From: Candidatus Aminicenantes bacterium UBA2190
Lineage (GTDB): Bacteria; Acidobacteriota; Aminicenantia; UBA2199
NCBI GenBank assembly: GCA_002335385.1
Contig: DCVK01000013.1
Span: forward strand, 1-12,002
Length of the DNA: 12,002 nucleotides
Reading direction: 5' to 3'
Of this stretch, positions 6,164-12,002 are shown one piece after another. A program made the translations under genes and the position numbers. Within the stretch, counting starts at the first letter, position 1, and the number at the start of each line of letters is the position of its first letter. Below the pieces are notes generated by a model. That model saw only the letters and a program-made list of their open reading frames with translations. It made no database searches and had not been told where the DNA came from.

Positions 6164-8450
6164 AGCCGTTTCGCTTGCTAGCCGGCTTTGCCGCCGTGGC
6201 GCCCGGCGGCCGGACCAGCCTGTCGAAGAGCTTCTGGAAGCGCGGCTGGCCGCGCAACGGATCGAAGTGCGGCGAACTCAGCGCCCAGGGCAGGAATGCG
6301 TCCCGCTCGGCGAGGGCCTTCTCCAGGAGAGCGTAAGCCCGGTCCGGGTCCATGCTGAAGAATATTTGTGCCATCTGGGTCTTCGGAACATAGCGCTGCC
6401 GGGCAATGGCCTCCAGTTGCCCGTATATGTCCAGCGCCTCGCGCTTCCTTCCCAGGCGCGCATGGGCGCTGCCGGCGGCGGAGAGCGCCCAGGTGATCAT
6501 GCCCTTTCCGGGATCCGCGATCACCTGCTGGAACTGCTCCAGCGCCGCCTCCGGCTGATCCTGAAAAAGATGCGCTTCGCCCATCCAGAGCCGGGCCAGC
6601 AGGAAATTGGCGTCCAGCTCTAGCGTCCGCTTCAGCTGCTCCACGGCCTCGCTGAAGCGGTGCGCGAAGACATCGATCAGACCCTTGACACTGTTGATGA
6701 TCAGCGACAGCGGATCCAGGTCGAGGGCACGGTGGATGGCGGCCCCGGCCTCCTGGAAGCGCCCGTGCATGGCAAGGAATAGCGCGTGCCATTCATGGCA
6801 GGTCGCCGAGCTCGAATCGAGCTGAACGGCGCGCCGGAACTCGGCCTCGGCCGCGTTCCAATCCCAGTCGAAAAAATTGCTGACCCAGGCCAGCGAGCAG
6901 TGAGCCTCTCCCAGCTCCGGATCGATCTCCAGGGCGCTGAGCGCCGCCGCCCGCGCGCGCTCGAACGCTGGCTGCGGCGGCAGGAAGCCGTACAGCCCGA
7001 TGATGCCCAGTGATTCGGCGATCGCCGCGTGGGGCAAGGCATAGTTCTCGTCCCGGGCGATGCACTGCTGATAGAAATCGAGCGATTTCATCAGGCCGCC
7101 CTCATAGCGGCGGTTCCAGAAGTATCTCCCGCGCAGGTACAGGTTGTAGGCCTCCAGGTCGACCGTATGCCGTTTGGCCAGCCTGGCCCGGTCCGTGGCC
7201 AGGAGCCGGAGCTTCAAGCTGCTGATGACCGCTAAGGCGATTTCCTCCTGCACGCGGAACACATCGCGCATGAGCCCGTTGAACTCCTCGGACCAGACGG
7301 TGGCGCTGTCGGCCGCCTGGACCAGCCGGGTCGCGACGCGCAGCCGGTTCCCCGCCCTGCGCACGCTGCCTTCCAGAAGATATTGCACGTTCAACTTCCT
7401 GCCTATGCTGCGCAAGTCCACCTGCCTGCCTTTGAACTGGAACGAGGATGTCCGCGAGCATACCCGCAGCCCGTCGATCTTAGCCAGCATGTGCACCAGC
7501 TCCTCGGCGATGCCGTCGCAAAAATACTCCTGGTCCTGCCGCAGGCTCAGATCGGCGAAGGGCAGGACGGCGATGCGGATCGCCTCGCGGGAGGCGTCCG
7601 CACCGTTGACCGCCGGGGCAGGGCCTTCCTCCAACAAGAGCCGAAGGTCCGCAGCCAGGGGCGCGATGCTCTGGTAGCGCTGGCCGGGGGCCTTGGCCAT
7701 CGCCTTGTTGAGCAGGCGCTCCAGCAGCGGCCGCCCGGGCACGAGCGGCTCCGGCAGAGGCTCTGGATCGCGGTGGATGATGGCATGGATCACCGCTTCG
7801 GGGGTCGGGCCGTGGAAGGGGTGCCGGCCGCCCAAGATTTCATACAGCATCACGCCCAGGGCCCAGATGTCCGACCGGGCATCAGGCTCAGCGCCGTTCA
7901 GCAGTTCTGGGGACAGATACAGAAGAGTGCCCTGGATCACGTGGTCAGCGGTCAGGTGCCGGACGCCGAACAGCCGGGCCATGCCGAAATCCAGGATCTT
8001 CACCCGCCCGTCGCGGTCAATCATGATGTTCTGCGGCTTGATGTCGCGGTGGACGATCCCGTGCCGGTGCGCATGACTCAAGCCATCACAAACCTGCAGG
8101 AGGATGGCGATTCGCTTTCGCGCCGCAAGCTCCGGCGCTTCGCGCTCCAAGTCCCTCGTCACTTCCTGCAGGGTGCGGCCATCTACATATTCCATGGCAA
8201 TGTACAGCTGCCCCGCGAACTCATTGATCCCGTAGATGGTGACGATGTTGGCATGGTTCACTATGGCGGCGGTCTGGGCCTCGCGCTCGAAACGCGCCCG
8301 CAATTCCCCCTCGGCGTCATGGTGCTGGGGGAGGAATTTCAAGGCCACAGTGCGCTTGAGTTTCGTATCCTCGGCCTTGAATACGACACCTCGCCCGCCC
8401 TCGCCGATTTTTTCAATGATGCGGTAATGATCGATATTGCGATTGATCAT
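6156..8450 (-). CDS. Ser/Thr protein kinase with TolB-like domain and TPR repeats
   Basis: The protein has 764 residues. A PknB-type kinase domain spans about 8-275: glycine loop IGEGGRGVVF (15-24), VALK with K38, catalytic HRDIKPQN (134-141), DFG (154-156), SPE (180-182, in place of APE) and SDIWALG (193-199). All residues needed for phosphotransfer are present. About 291-390 is a TolB/FlgO-like domain (IAVLPFADLS, YFCDGIAEEL, YLLEGSVRR), common in this kinase class. Residues 435-745 are TPR-like helical repeats (LEAYNLYLRGRYFWNRR onward) that would bind partners. No transmembrane segment is seen, so the protein should be cytoplasmic. The ATG at 8450 is chosen because the kinase domain begins within ten residues and a stop lies in frame two codons upstream; its ribosome binding site is poor (GAGGG abuts the ATG). 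The stop overlaps the activator gene, so that activator is the obvious candidate substrate or partner. Confidence 0.93.
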   Translation of the reverse strand: MINRNIDHYRIIEKIGEGGRGVVFKAEDTKLKRTVALKFLPQHHDAEGELRARFEREAQTAAIVNHANIVTIYGINEFAGQLYIAMEYVDGRTLQEVTRDLEREAPELAARKRIAILLQVCDGLSHAHRHGIVHRDIKPQNIMIDRDGRVKILDFGMARLFGVRHLTADHVIQGTLLYLSPELLNGAEPDARSDIWALGVMLYEILGGRHPFHGPTPEAVIHAIIHRDPEPLPEPLVPGRPLLERLLNKAMAKAPGQRYQSIAPLAADLRLLLEEGPAPAVNGADASREAIRIAVLPFADLSLRQDQEYFCDGIAEELVHMLAKIDGLRVCSRTSSFQFKGRQVDLRSIGRKLNVQYLLEGSVRRAGNRLRVATRLVQAADSATVWSEEFNGLMRDVFRVQEEIALAVISSLKLRLLATDRARLAKRHTVDLEAYNLYLRGRYFWNRRYEGGLMKSLDFYQQCIARDENYALPHAAIAESLGIIGLYGFLPPQPAFERARAAALSALEIDPELGEAHCSLAWVSNFFDWDWNAAEAEFRRAVQLDSSSATCHEWHALFLAMHGRFQEAGAAIHRALDLDPLSLIINSVKGLIDVFAHRFSEAVEQLKRTLELDANFLLARLWMGEAHLFQDQPEAALEQFQQVIADPGKGMITWALSAAGSAHARLGRKREALDIYGQLEAIARQRYVPKTQMAQIFFSMDPDRAYALLEKALAERDAFLPWALSSPHFDPLRGQPRFQKLFDRLVRPPGATAAKPASKRNGCV

Positions 8451-8497
8451 CCCTCACTTCGCGACCTGCGGTCGGTTCACGCTCCTTCGCTGCGGCC

Positions 8498-8526
8498 ATT
8501 AAAAAGAAAATAGGAGGAAAAGTCAA
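8498..8526 (-). promoter_or_regulatory. Sigma-70-type promoter of the kinase-activator operon
   Basis: Read leftwards, TTGACT (8526-8521) is followed after exactly 17 nt by TTTAAT (8503-8498), each one mismatch from consensus. The start point would be near 8491, giving a leader of about 41 nt. A small dyad, CGACC-TGC-GGTCG (8462-8474), lies in that leader and could be an operator or hairpin. Confidence 0.6.
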
Positions 8527-8592
8527 TAGAAGACCTCTGCTTTGGGCCGTTCGCGCTTGGCAGCCCGGAGGGCCTGAGGCTGAGTTCCCTTC

Positions 8593-8621
8593 TTGCCCGC
8601 GAGCCCCACCTATGGTATGAT
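8593..8621 (+). promoter_or_regulatory. Sigma-70-type promoter of the leader ORF and cysM
   Basis: TTGCCC (8593-8598) and TATGAT (8616-8621) are separated by exactly 17 nt. Only 6 nt separate the -10 box from the ATG at 8628, so the start point should fall at about 8627-8629 and the first ORF would be translated from a leaderless mRNA. Confidence 0.6.
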
Positions 8622-8627
8622 CGGACC

Positions 8628-8720
8628 ATGACGCAACGGTTCAGTTTCAGCCCGACTCTCCCGCCCCGACCGGGGCGCGGTCTGCGCTGTTCCTGTTGCG
8701 GGCTGCCCGCCGCCCGCTAA
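8628..8720 (+). CDS. Cysteine-rich leaderless leader peptide, candidate cysteine attenuator of cysM
   Basis: This 30-codon ORF begins MTQRFSFSPT, has a Pro/Arg/Gly-rich middle and ends RCSCCGLPAAR before TAA at 8718. Its three Cys codons (TGT 8688, TGT 8694, TGC 8697) sit within four consecutive codons. There is no ribosome binding site, but the upstream promoter would start the RNA at or beside the ATG. It ends 54 nt before cysM. A GC stem (8662-8677) precedes the Cys codons, and a short stem, GCGGG-CTG-CCCGC (8698-8710), overlaps the last one. UUCCU (8690-8694), within the Cys codons, can pair with AGGAG (8765-8769), the cysM ribosome binding site. Leaderless polycysteine ORFs that regulate cysteine genes are known from mycobacteria. 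Function here is inferred from composition and position. Confidence 0.6.
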   Translation: MTQRFSFSPTLPPRPGRGLRCSCCGLPAAR

Positions 8721-8774
8721 GAGTCCACCCCCCCTTTTTTCTCATTTTCCAGAGAATTCTCACAAGGAGAGCAA
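8721..8774 (+). promoter_or_regulatory. cysM 5' untranslated segment with C7-T6 tract, palindrome and ribosome binding site
   Basis: The segment contains seven C (8728-8734) followed by six T (8735-8740), a 10-bp palindrome GAGAATTCTC (8752-8761), then AAGGAG (8764-8769) five nt before the cysM ATG. It is rich in C and T and almost free of G up to 8750, which would suit Rho loading. No strong stem directly precedes the T tract, so a classic intrinsic attenuator is not evident. Confidence 0.4.
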
Positions 8775-9689
8775 ATGAGCAACATTCTGTCCACCATAGG
8801 CAATACCCCCCTGGTCGACGTCAGCGGCCTGCTGCCATTGCCGCCGCGCACTCAGGTGCTGGCCAAGGTCGAGGGGAGCAATCCCGGAGGCTCCATCAAG
8901 GACCGCCCGGCCCTGCGCATGGTCCGCGAGGCCGAGCGCACCGGGGCGCTGCGCCCGGGCATGACCATCGTGGAGGCGACCTCGGGCAACACGGGCATCG
9001 CCCTGGCCATGATCGGCGCCGCCCTGGGTTATCGCCTGCACATCATCATGCCCGCCTGCGTATCCAACGAGCGTCGCTCCATCATCACCGCTTTCGGCGC
9101 CGAACTGGAATTATCACCTGCGGCCAAGGGCACCGACGGCGCCATCGACCGCGCCCGCAGCCTGACGGCTTCCCGCCCGCAGGATTACTTCATGCCCGAC
9201 CAGTTCAACAACGCCGCGAACGTTCGCTCGCACTACGAGACCACCGGCCCCGAAATCTACCAGCAGACCGCGGGACACGTGGACATCGTCGTGGCCGGCA
9301 TCGGGACAGGCGGGACGCTGATGGGCATCGGCCACTACCTGCGGGAAATCAGGCCGGGGATCAAGATCTTCGGTGTTGAGCCGGGGATTGGCCACAAGAT
9401 CCAGGGATTGAAAAATATGACAGAGTCGGAAGTGCCCGGGATTTTCGATCGCACCCTGCTGGATGGCATCGTCCGGATTGACGATGAGGAAGCGTTCATG
9501 GCCACCCGGCTACTGGCTGTAAAGGCCGGCATCTTCTCGGGAATTTCCAGCGGCGCCGCGCTGGCCGGATCATGGAGGATCGTCCGCGATTTCCCGGGCC
9601 GATCCGTGGTGACCATCCTTCCCGACCGCGGCGAACGTTATCTCAGCGCATCCCTGTTTCGCTCCTACTGCGGAAAATGTCCGCCTTGA
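8775..9689 (+). CDS. cysM: Cysteine synthase, CysM-like (O-acetylserine sulfhydrylase, PLP-dependent)
   Basis: The protein has 304 residues, the usual length for CysM/CysK. It joins O-acetylserine and sulfide (or thiosulfate, for CysM types) to make L-cysteine in the cytoplasm. Visible motifs: IGNTPLV (8-14), NPGGSIKDR with PLP Lys42, substrate loop TSGNTG (69-74), phosphate-binding GTGGT (177-181), GISSGAAL (256-263) and PDRGERYL (283-290). DQFNN followed by HYETTGPEIYQQT and PGIFDRTLLD resemble CysM more than CysK. The ATG follows AAGGAG by 5 nt. A short tail, SYCGKCPP, adds a CxxC pair (C299, C302) that is not part of the core fold. No serine acetyltransferase gene adjoins. Expression is probably controlled by the cysteine-rich leader ORF. 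Confidence 0.92.
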   Translation: MSNILSTIGNTPLVDVSGLLPLPPRTQVLAKVEGSNPGGSIKDRPALRMVREAERTGALRPGMTIVEATSGNTGIALAMIGAALGYRLHIIMPACVSNERRSIITAFGAELELSPAAKGTDGAIDRARSLTASRPQDYFMPDQFNNAANVRSHYETTGPEIYQQTAGHVDIVVAGIGTGGTLMGIGHYLREIRPGIKIFGVEPGIGHKIQGLKNMTESEVPGIFDRTLLDGIVRIDDEEAFMATRLLAVKAGIFSGISSGAALAGSWRIVRDFPGRSVVTILPDRGERYLSASLFRSYCGKCPP

Positions 9690-9713
9690 TGATCCGGATG
9701 AAATGGAATAGAA

Positions 9714-9764
9714 GCAAAAGGTGAAATTGAAAAAGATGCCCTGAAAGGGCCCGCTCCCTTTTGC
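9714..9764. terminator. Bidirectional terminator between convergent cysM and ZIP genes
   Basis: An inner hairpin, GCCCT-GAA-AGGGC (9738-9750), is nested in an outer 8-bp perfect inverted repeat, GCAAAAGG (9714-9721) with CCTTTTGC (9757-9764). Leftwards, the inner stem is followed at once by ATCTTTTTC, a fair intrinsic terminator 32 nt after the ZIP stop codon. Rightwards, a shorter CCCTTTT tract follows for cysM. Confidence 0.6.
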
Positions 9765-9781
9765 CTAGGTGAGTCTGCGAA

Positions 9782-10597
9782 CTATCCCAGCGCTACGTCC
9801 AGGAGCATCATGACGGCGAAACCGAGCATGGCGCCGATGGTCGACAGGTCGGTCTCATCTCCGCGCTGCGCCTCGGGGATGAGTTCTTCCACCACCACGA
9901 AGATCATGGCCCCGGCGGCGAAAGAGAGTGCATAGGGCAGCAGCGGCTTGGCCAGCACCACCAGTGCCGCGCCGGCGACACCGGCGACGGGTTCGACCAT
10001 CCCCGACAGTTGCCCGTAGCCGAAGGCCTTCCAGCGGGAAAATCCCTCGCGGCGCAGCGGCACCGAGACCGCCGCGCCCTCGGGAAAGTTCTGCAGGCCG
10101 ATGCCGAAGGCCAGGGCCACGGCGCTGCCCAGGGCGGCCGGCGTCCAGTGGTCGGCCAGTGTGCCGAAGGCGACTCCGACGGCCAGTCCCTCGGGGATGT
10201 TGTGCAGGGTGATGGCCAGGACCAGCAGGGTGCTGCGTTGCCAGGAGGTCTTGATCCCCTCGGCGTTCTTCATCTCCAATCCCAGGTGCAGGTGGGGCAG
10301 GATATGGTCGATAAGCAGCAGGAAGGCGCCTCCGGCCAGGAATCCCGCAACCGCGGGAAGCCAGGGAATGCCGCCCCCCTCCCGCGCCATCTCGATGGCC
10401 GGCGCCAGCAGCGACCAATAGCTGGCGGCGATCATCACTCCGGCGGCGAAACCCAGCATGGTATTGAGTAGCCGCCGGTTCAAATCCCTGAAAAAGAAGA
10501 CCAGGGCGGCACCCAAAGCCGTGAGCGCCCAGGTGAACAGGGTTGCCGCCAGCGCCAACAGGATCGGGCTTGTTCCCCTGGCCCATTCCCATTCCAT
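9782..10597 (-). CDS. ZIP-family divalent metal transporter (GufA/ZupT type)
   Basis: This 271-residue inner-membrane protein has about eight hydrophobic segments. Signature ZIP motifs are HNIPEG (132-137) in the fourth segment and NFPEG (170-174) in the fifth; their His, Asn and Glu residues form the metal site. Further conserved residues include MVEP (E202) and VVEELIPE (E237, E238). The cytoplasmic loop LPHLHLGLEMKNAEG (about 100-114) is short and His-poor. ZIP proteins carry zinc, and often iron or manganese, into the cytoplasm; the metal cannot be told from sequence. The ATG at 10597 has GGAGG 5 nt upstream. It has its own promoter and converges on cysM. Confidence 0.92.
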   Translation of the reverse strand: MEWEWARGTSPILLALAATLFTWALTALGAALVFFFRDLNRRLLNTMLGFAAGVMIAASYWSLLAPAIEMAREGGGIPWLPAVAGFLAGGAFLLLIDHILPHLHLGLEMKNAEGIKTSWQRSTLLVLAITLHNIPEGLAVGVAFGTLADHWTPAALGSAVALAFGIGLQNFPEGAAVSVPLRREGFSRWKAFGYGQLSGMVEPVAGVAGAALVVLAKPLLPYALSFAAGAMIFVVVEELIPEAQRGDETDLSTIGAMLGFAVMMLLDVALG

Positions 10598-10632
10598 GTC
10601 AGCCTCCGCTGTCCGCTAAAATCCCGCTTGCC

Positions 10633-10650
10633 AACAGGGTCGGACCTGTT
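10633..10650. promoter_or_regulatory. Palindrome at the predicted ZIP start point; operator-like or terminator-like
   Basis: AACAGG-GTCGGA-CCTGTT is a 6-6-6 dyad next to the -10 box of the ZIP promoter, spanning the predicted start point (about 10644). That position suits a repressor site. Read rightwards it is followed by seven T (10649-10655) and resembles an intrinsic terminator, but no rightward gene ends here. Confidence 0.4.
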
Positions 10651-10679
10651 TTTTTAGCACGGTGATAGGGAATTTGCAA
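10651..10679 (-). promoter_or_regulatory. Candidate sigma-70-type promoter of the ZIP gene
   Basis: Read leftwards, TTGCAA (10679-10674) is followed after 17 nt by TAAAAA (10656-10651). Each box matches four of six consensus positions. The leader would be about 46 nt. It is moderate in strength and coincides with the only AT-rich patch of the intergenic region. Confidence 0.4.
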
Positions 10680-10696
10680 GCCAGCCCGGCGTTCTT

Positions 10697-11905
10697 TTAG
10701 GCGCTTTGGGTCAGCAGCACCGGCCGTCCCTGAGCCTGCGCTTTCTCCCAGGCGACGATCCAGCCCAGTTCATCGCGGCCGACGGTGCGCCCTTTTTTGC
10801 CGATTGCCTTCACCCGGCGCAGCACCGCCGTGAAAAGCTCAGGGTCCAGGTCACCGACGGCGATGCTCTCCAGAGCATGCAGCAGGGCGGAACAACCCGA
10901 CATATGGTCAAGGCTGAATTCCGGGCTCAGGCCGAACGGTGCCGGATCGAGGCTCTGATAATGGCGGGGATCACGCAGCGCCGCCTGGCTGTGAACTCCG
11001 GCGCAATGGCGGAAAGCATTGCGGCCCATGACCGGGAAATGAACCGGGATCGGAACGCCGGAAAAGCGGCTGACCAGCCGGTACAGTTCGGCCACCTTCT
11101 CCAGGCGCCAGCGGCCGTTGCCGGAAAAATCCTGGACCAGGACGGCCAGCAGCGCGGCCAGGTCGACGATGCCGGCCCGCTCGCCCAGGCCGAGCACCGA
11201 GACATCGACGAGCGAAGCGCCGGCGCGCAGGCCGTCCAGGGCATTGGCCAGGGCCAGGCCGCGGTCATTGTGGCAATGGACGGCGAGACGCGGCCGGGCA
11301 TTCCGGCGCTGCAGCTCGTCGCGAAAACGGCTCAGCCAGTCGTAAAGGCTGCGAGGGCCGCCGGGGATCATGCAGCCGGTGGTATCGGCGATGCTGATGA
11401 TGTCGGCGCCGGCGGCCACTGCCGCGGCAGCCACCGCCGCCACATCCGCCACGGGCGAGCGGACCGCGTCCTCGGGAGTGAAGCGCACGATGAGCCCGGG
11501 CCGCCGCTCCTTGGCCAGGGTGATCGCTGCGGTCACCTGGTCGAGCGCGGTTGCCGGCGTCAGTCCGCGCTCGCGCAGCCGCTCGGGGGAAACGCACAGG
11601 AATATGCCCAGGAATCCGGCCCCGCTCGCCAGCGCCGCCTCGACATCCTCGCGACGCGCCCGCGCGTGGGCGGCAATGCGGGCGCGGAATCCCCGGCGTG
11701 CAAGGCAGTTGACTGCTTCGGCGATCTCATCGTCCACGAACGGATGGCCCGCCTCGATGACCTCGACGCCGATCTCATCCAGCAGGCCGGCGATCGCCGC
11801 CTTGACGTACGGCTCGAAATAGACCCCGGGGGCCTGCTCGCCTTCGCGCAGCGTGGCATCCAGGATGCCGACCCCTTCCAGGGCGCCGGCGCCGGGCAGG
11901 GTCAT
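10697..11905 (-). CDS. Homocitrate synthase / 2-isopropylmalate synthase family enzyme (DRE-TIM metallolyase)
   Basis: The protein has 402 residues from the ATG at 11905. A longer frame reaches 11995, but that would overlap the upstream gene by 94 nt, while the ATG at 11905 gives a 4-nt ATGA overlap and a natural N-terminus. It is a TIM barrel that condenses acetyl-CoA with a 2-oxo acid. Motifs: DATLREGEQ (16-24; metal Asp16, catalytic Arg20), EAGHP (51-55), TPEDAVRS (143-150), metal ligands HCH (His210, His212), GLGERAGI (239-246) and GRNAFRHCAGVHSQAAL (294-310). The LREGEQ form and the Ile ending GERAGI recall lysine-pathway homocitrate synthases; isopropylmalate synthases normally have GERAGN, whose Asn binds metal. 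At 402 residues it lacks the C-terminal leucine-regulatory domain of LeuA. Homocitrate synthase, NifV-like enzyme or Re-citrate synthase are all possible; substrate is not assignable from sequence. Confidence 0.85.
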   Translation of the reverse strand: MTLPGAGALEGVGILDATLREGEQAPGVYFEPYVKAAIAGLLDEIGVEVIEAGHPFVDDEIAEAVNCLARRGFRARIAAHARARREDVEAALASGAGFLGIFLCVSPERLRERGLTPATALDQVTAAITLAKERRPGLIVRFTPEDAVRSPVADVAAVAAAAVAAGADIISIADTTGCMIPGGPRSLYDWLSRFRDELQRRNARPRLAVHCHNDRGLALANALDGLRAGASLVDVSVLGLGERAGIVDLAALLAVLVQDFSGNGRWRLEKVAELYRLVSRFSGVPIPVHFPVMGRNAFRHCAGVHSQAALRDPRHYQSLDPAPFGLSPEFSLDHMSGCSALLHALESIAVGDLDPELFTAVLRRVKAIGKKGRTVGRDELGWIVAWEKAQAQGRPVLLTQSA

Positions 11906-12002
11906 ACGCCGAAGTCCTCGGCGCAGCGCCGTACCGGCACCACCTGCAGCGGCTGAAGCGACACCAGTTCCAGGACGGCGCCGCAGCCCCGGCACCAGCG
12001 CC
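11902..12002 (-). CDS. C-terminal end of a zinc-ribbon protein, possibly HypA-like (truncated by window edge)
   Basis: An open frame enters from the right edge and ends in TGA at 11904-11902, overlapping the next start codon as ATGA. The 32 visible residues include WCRGCGAVLELVSLQPLQVV and end in CAEDFGV. A CxxC pair followed by LELVS-x3-L-x-V resembles the end of HypA/HybF nickel chaperones (CPxCG, then a strand pair), with a slightly shorter spacing. The fragment is too short to be sure. It is cotranscribed and probably translationally coupled with the homocitrate synthase-like gene. Confidence 0.55.
   Translation of the reverse strand, partial: RWCRGCGAVLELVSLQPLQVVPVRRCAEDFGV

Noticed and set aside
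4523..6181. Rightward open frame of 552 codons
   Set aside because: It is antisense to the sigma-54 activator, whose motifs are unmistakable. Its Gln/Asp/Arg-rich translation has no domain and reflects codon bias on the opposite strand.
8457..8480. Possible 8-codon GTG leader ORF before the kinase gene
   Set aside because: AAGGAG lies only 1 nt from the GTG, which is too close, and the codons show no bias suggesting attenuation. Noted only because it ends two codons before the kinase ATG.
7383..8513. Rightward open frame of 376 codons
   Set aside because: It is antisense to the kinase gene and its promoter; the kinase motifs settle the strand.
8696..9379. Rightward open frame of 227 codons overlapping cysM
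   Set aside because: It runs in a different frame through cysM, giving an Arg/His/Pro-rich translation without motifs. The true start is at 8775, with AAGGAG.
10706..11956. Rightward open frame of 416 codons
   Set aside because: It is antisense to the homocitrate synthase-like gene, has no recognisable motif and no ribosome binding site that stands out.
11906..11995. Upstream extension of the homocitrate synthase-like gene to 11995
   Set aside because: It would add 30 Gly/Arg/Ala-rich residues not seen in the family and overlap the upstream zinc-ribbon gene; the ATGA overlap at 11905 is more natural.

Overview
The window is GC-rich and gene-dense. It looks like part of a large-genome environmental bacterium of the Acidobacteriota or Candidatus Aminicenantes type. 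The pointers are a cytoplasmic Ser/Thr kinase fused to TolB-like and TPR domains, a sigma-54 activator, and a very long exported protein built from carboxypeptidase-regulatory-like repeats and Kre9-like Ig modules. This taxonomic call is inference; no rRNA or other marker gene is present.

Layout. Six of the eight main genes run leftwards. (1) From 3420 down past the left edge lies an exported, repeat-rich surface-type protein with its C-terminus missing. (2) 4539-3583 encodes a secreted protein resembling zinc-dependent phospholipase C. (3) 6163-4736 is a sigma-54-dependent activator. It overlaps by 8 nt the end of (4), 8450-6156, a Ser/Thr kinase with TolB-like and TPR domains. (5) A divergent control region (8451-8774) separates the kinase from the only rightward unit. 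That unit is a 30-codon, cysteine-rich leader ORF (8628-8720) followed by a CysM-type cysteine synthase (8775-9689). (6) 10597-9782 is a ZIP metal transporter that converges on cysM. (7) 11905-10697 is a homocitrate synthase-like DRE-TIM metallolyase, which overlaps by 4 nt (ATGA) the end of (8), a small zinc-ribbon protein cut by the right edge.

How the genes may work together. The most striking reading is a compact regulatory circuit. The kinase and the sigma-54 activator are translationally coupled. Directly downstream of the activator gene lie a 7-5-7 interrupted palindrome (4698-4716) and a near-consensus -24/-12 promoter (4601-4616), both pointing at the phospholipase-like gene. This suggests kinase, then activator, then sigma-54 promoter, then secreted zinc enzyme, possibly with the repeat protein downstream. 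The second notable system is the cysM leader. A good sigma-70 promoter places its start point on or next to the ATG of a leaderless mini-ORF containing Arg-Cys-Ser-Cys-Cys. This looks like a cysteine-sensing attenuator in front of a cysteine biosynthesis gene, analogous to the leaderless polycysteine leaders known from mycobacteria.

Stretches without long genes: 3421-3582 holds a large perfect hairpin, 4540-4735 holds the sigma-54 control region, 8451-8774 holds two divergent promoters and the leader ORF, 9690-9781 holds a bidirectional terminator, and 10598-10696 holds a promoter with a palindrome at its start point.
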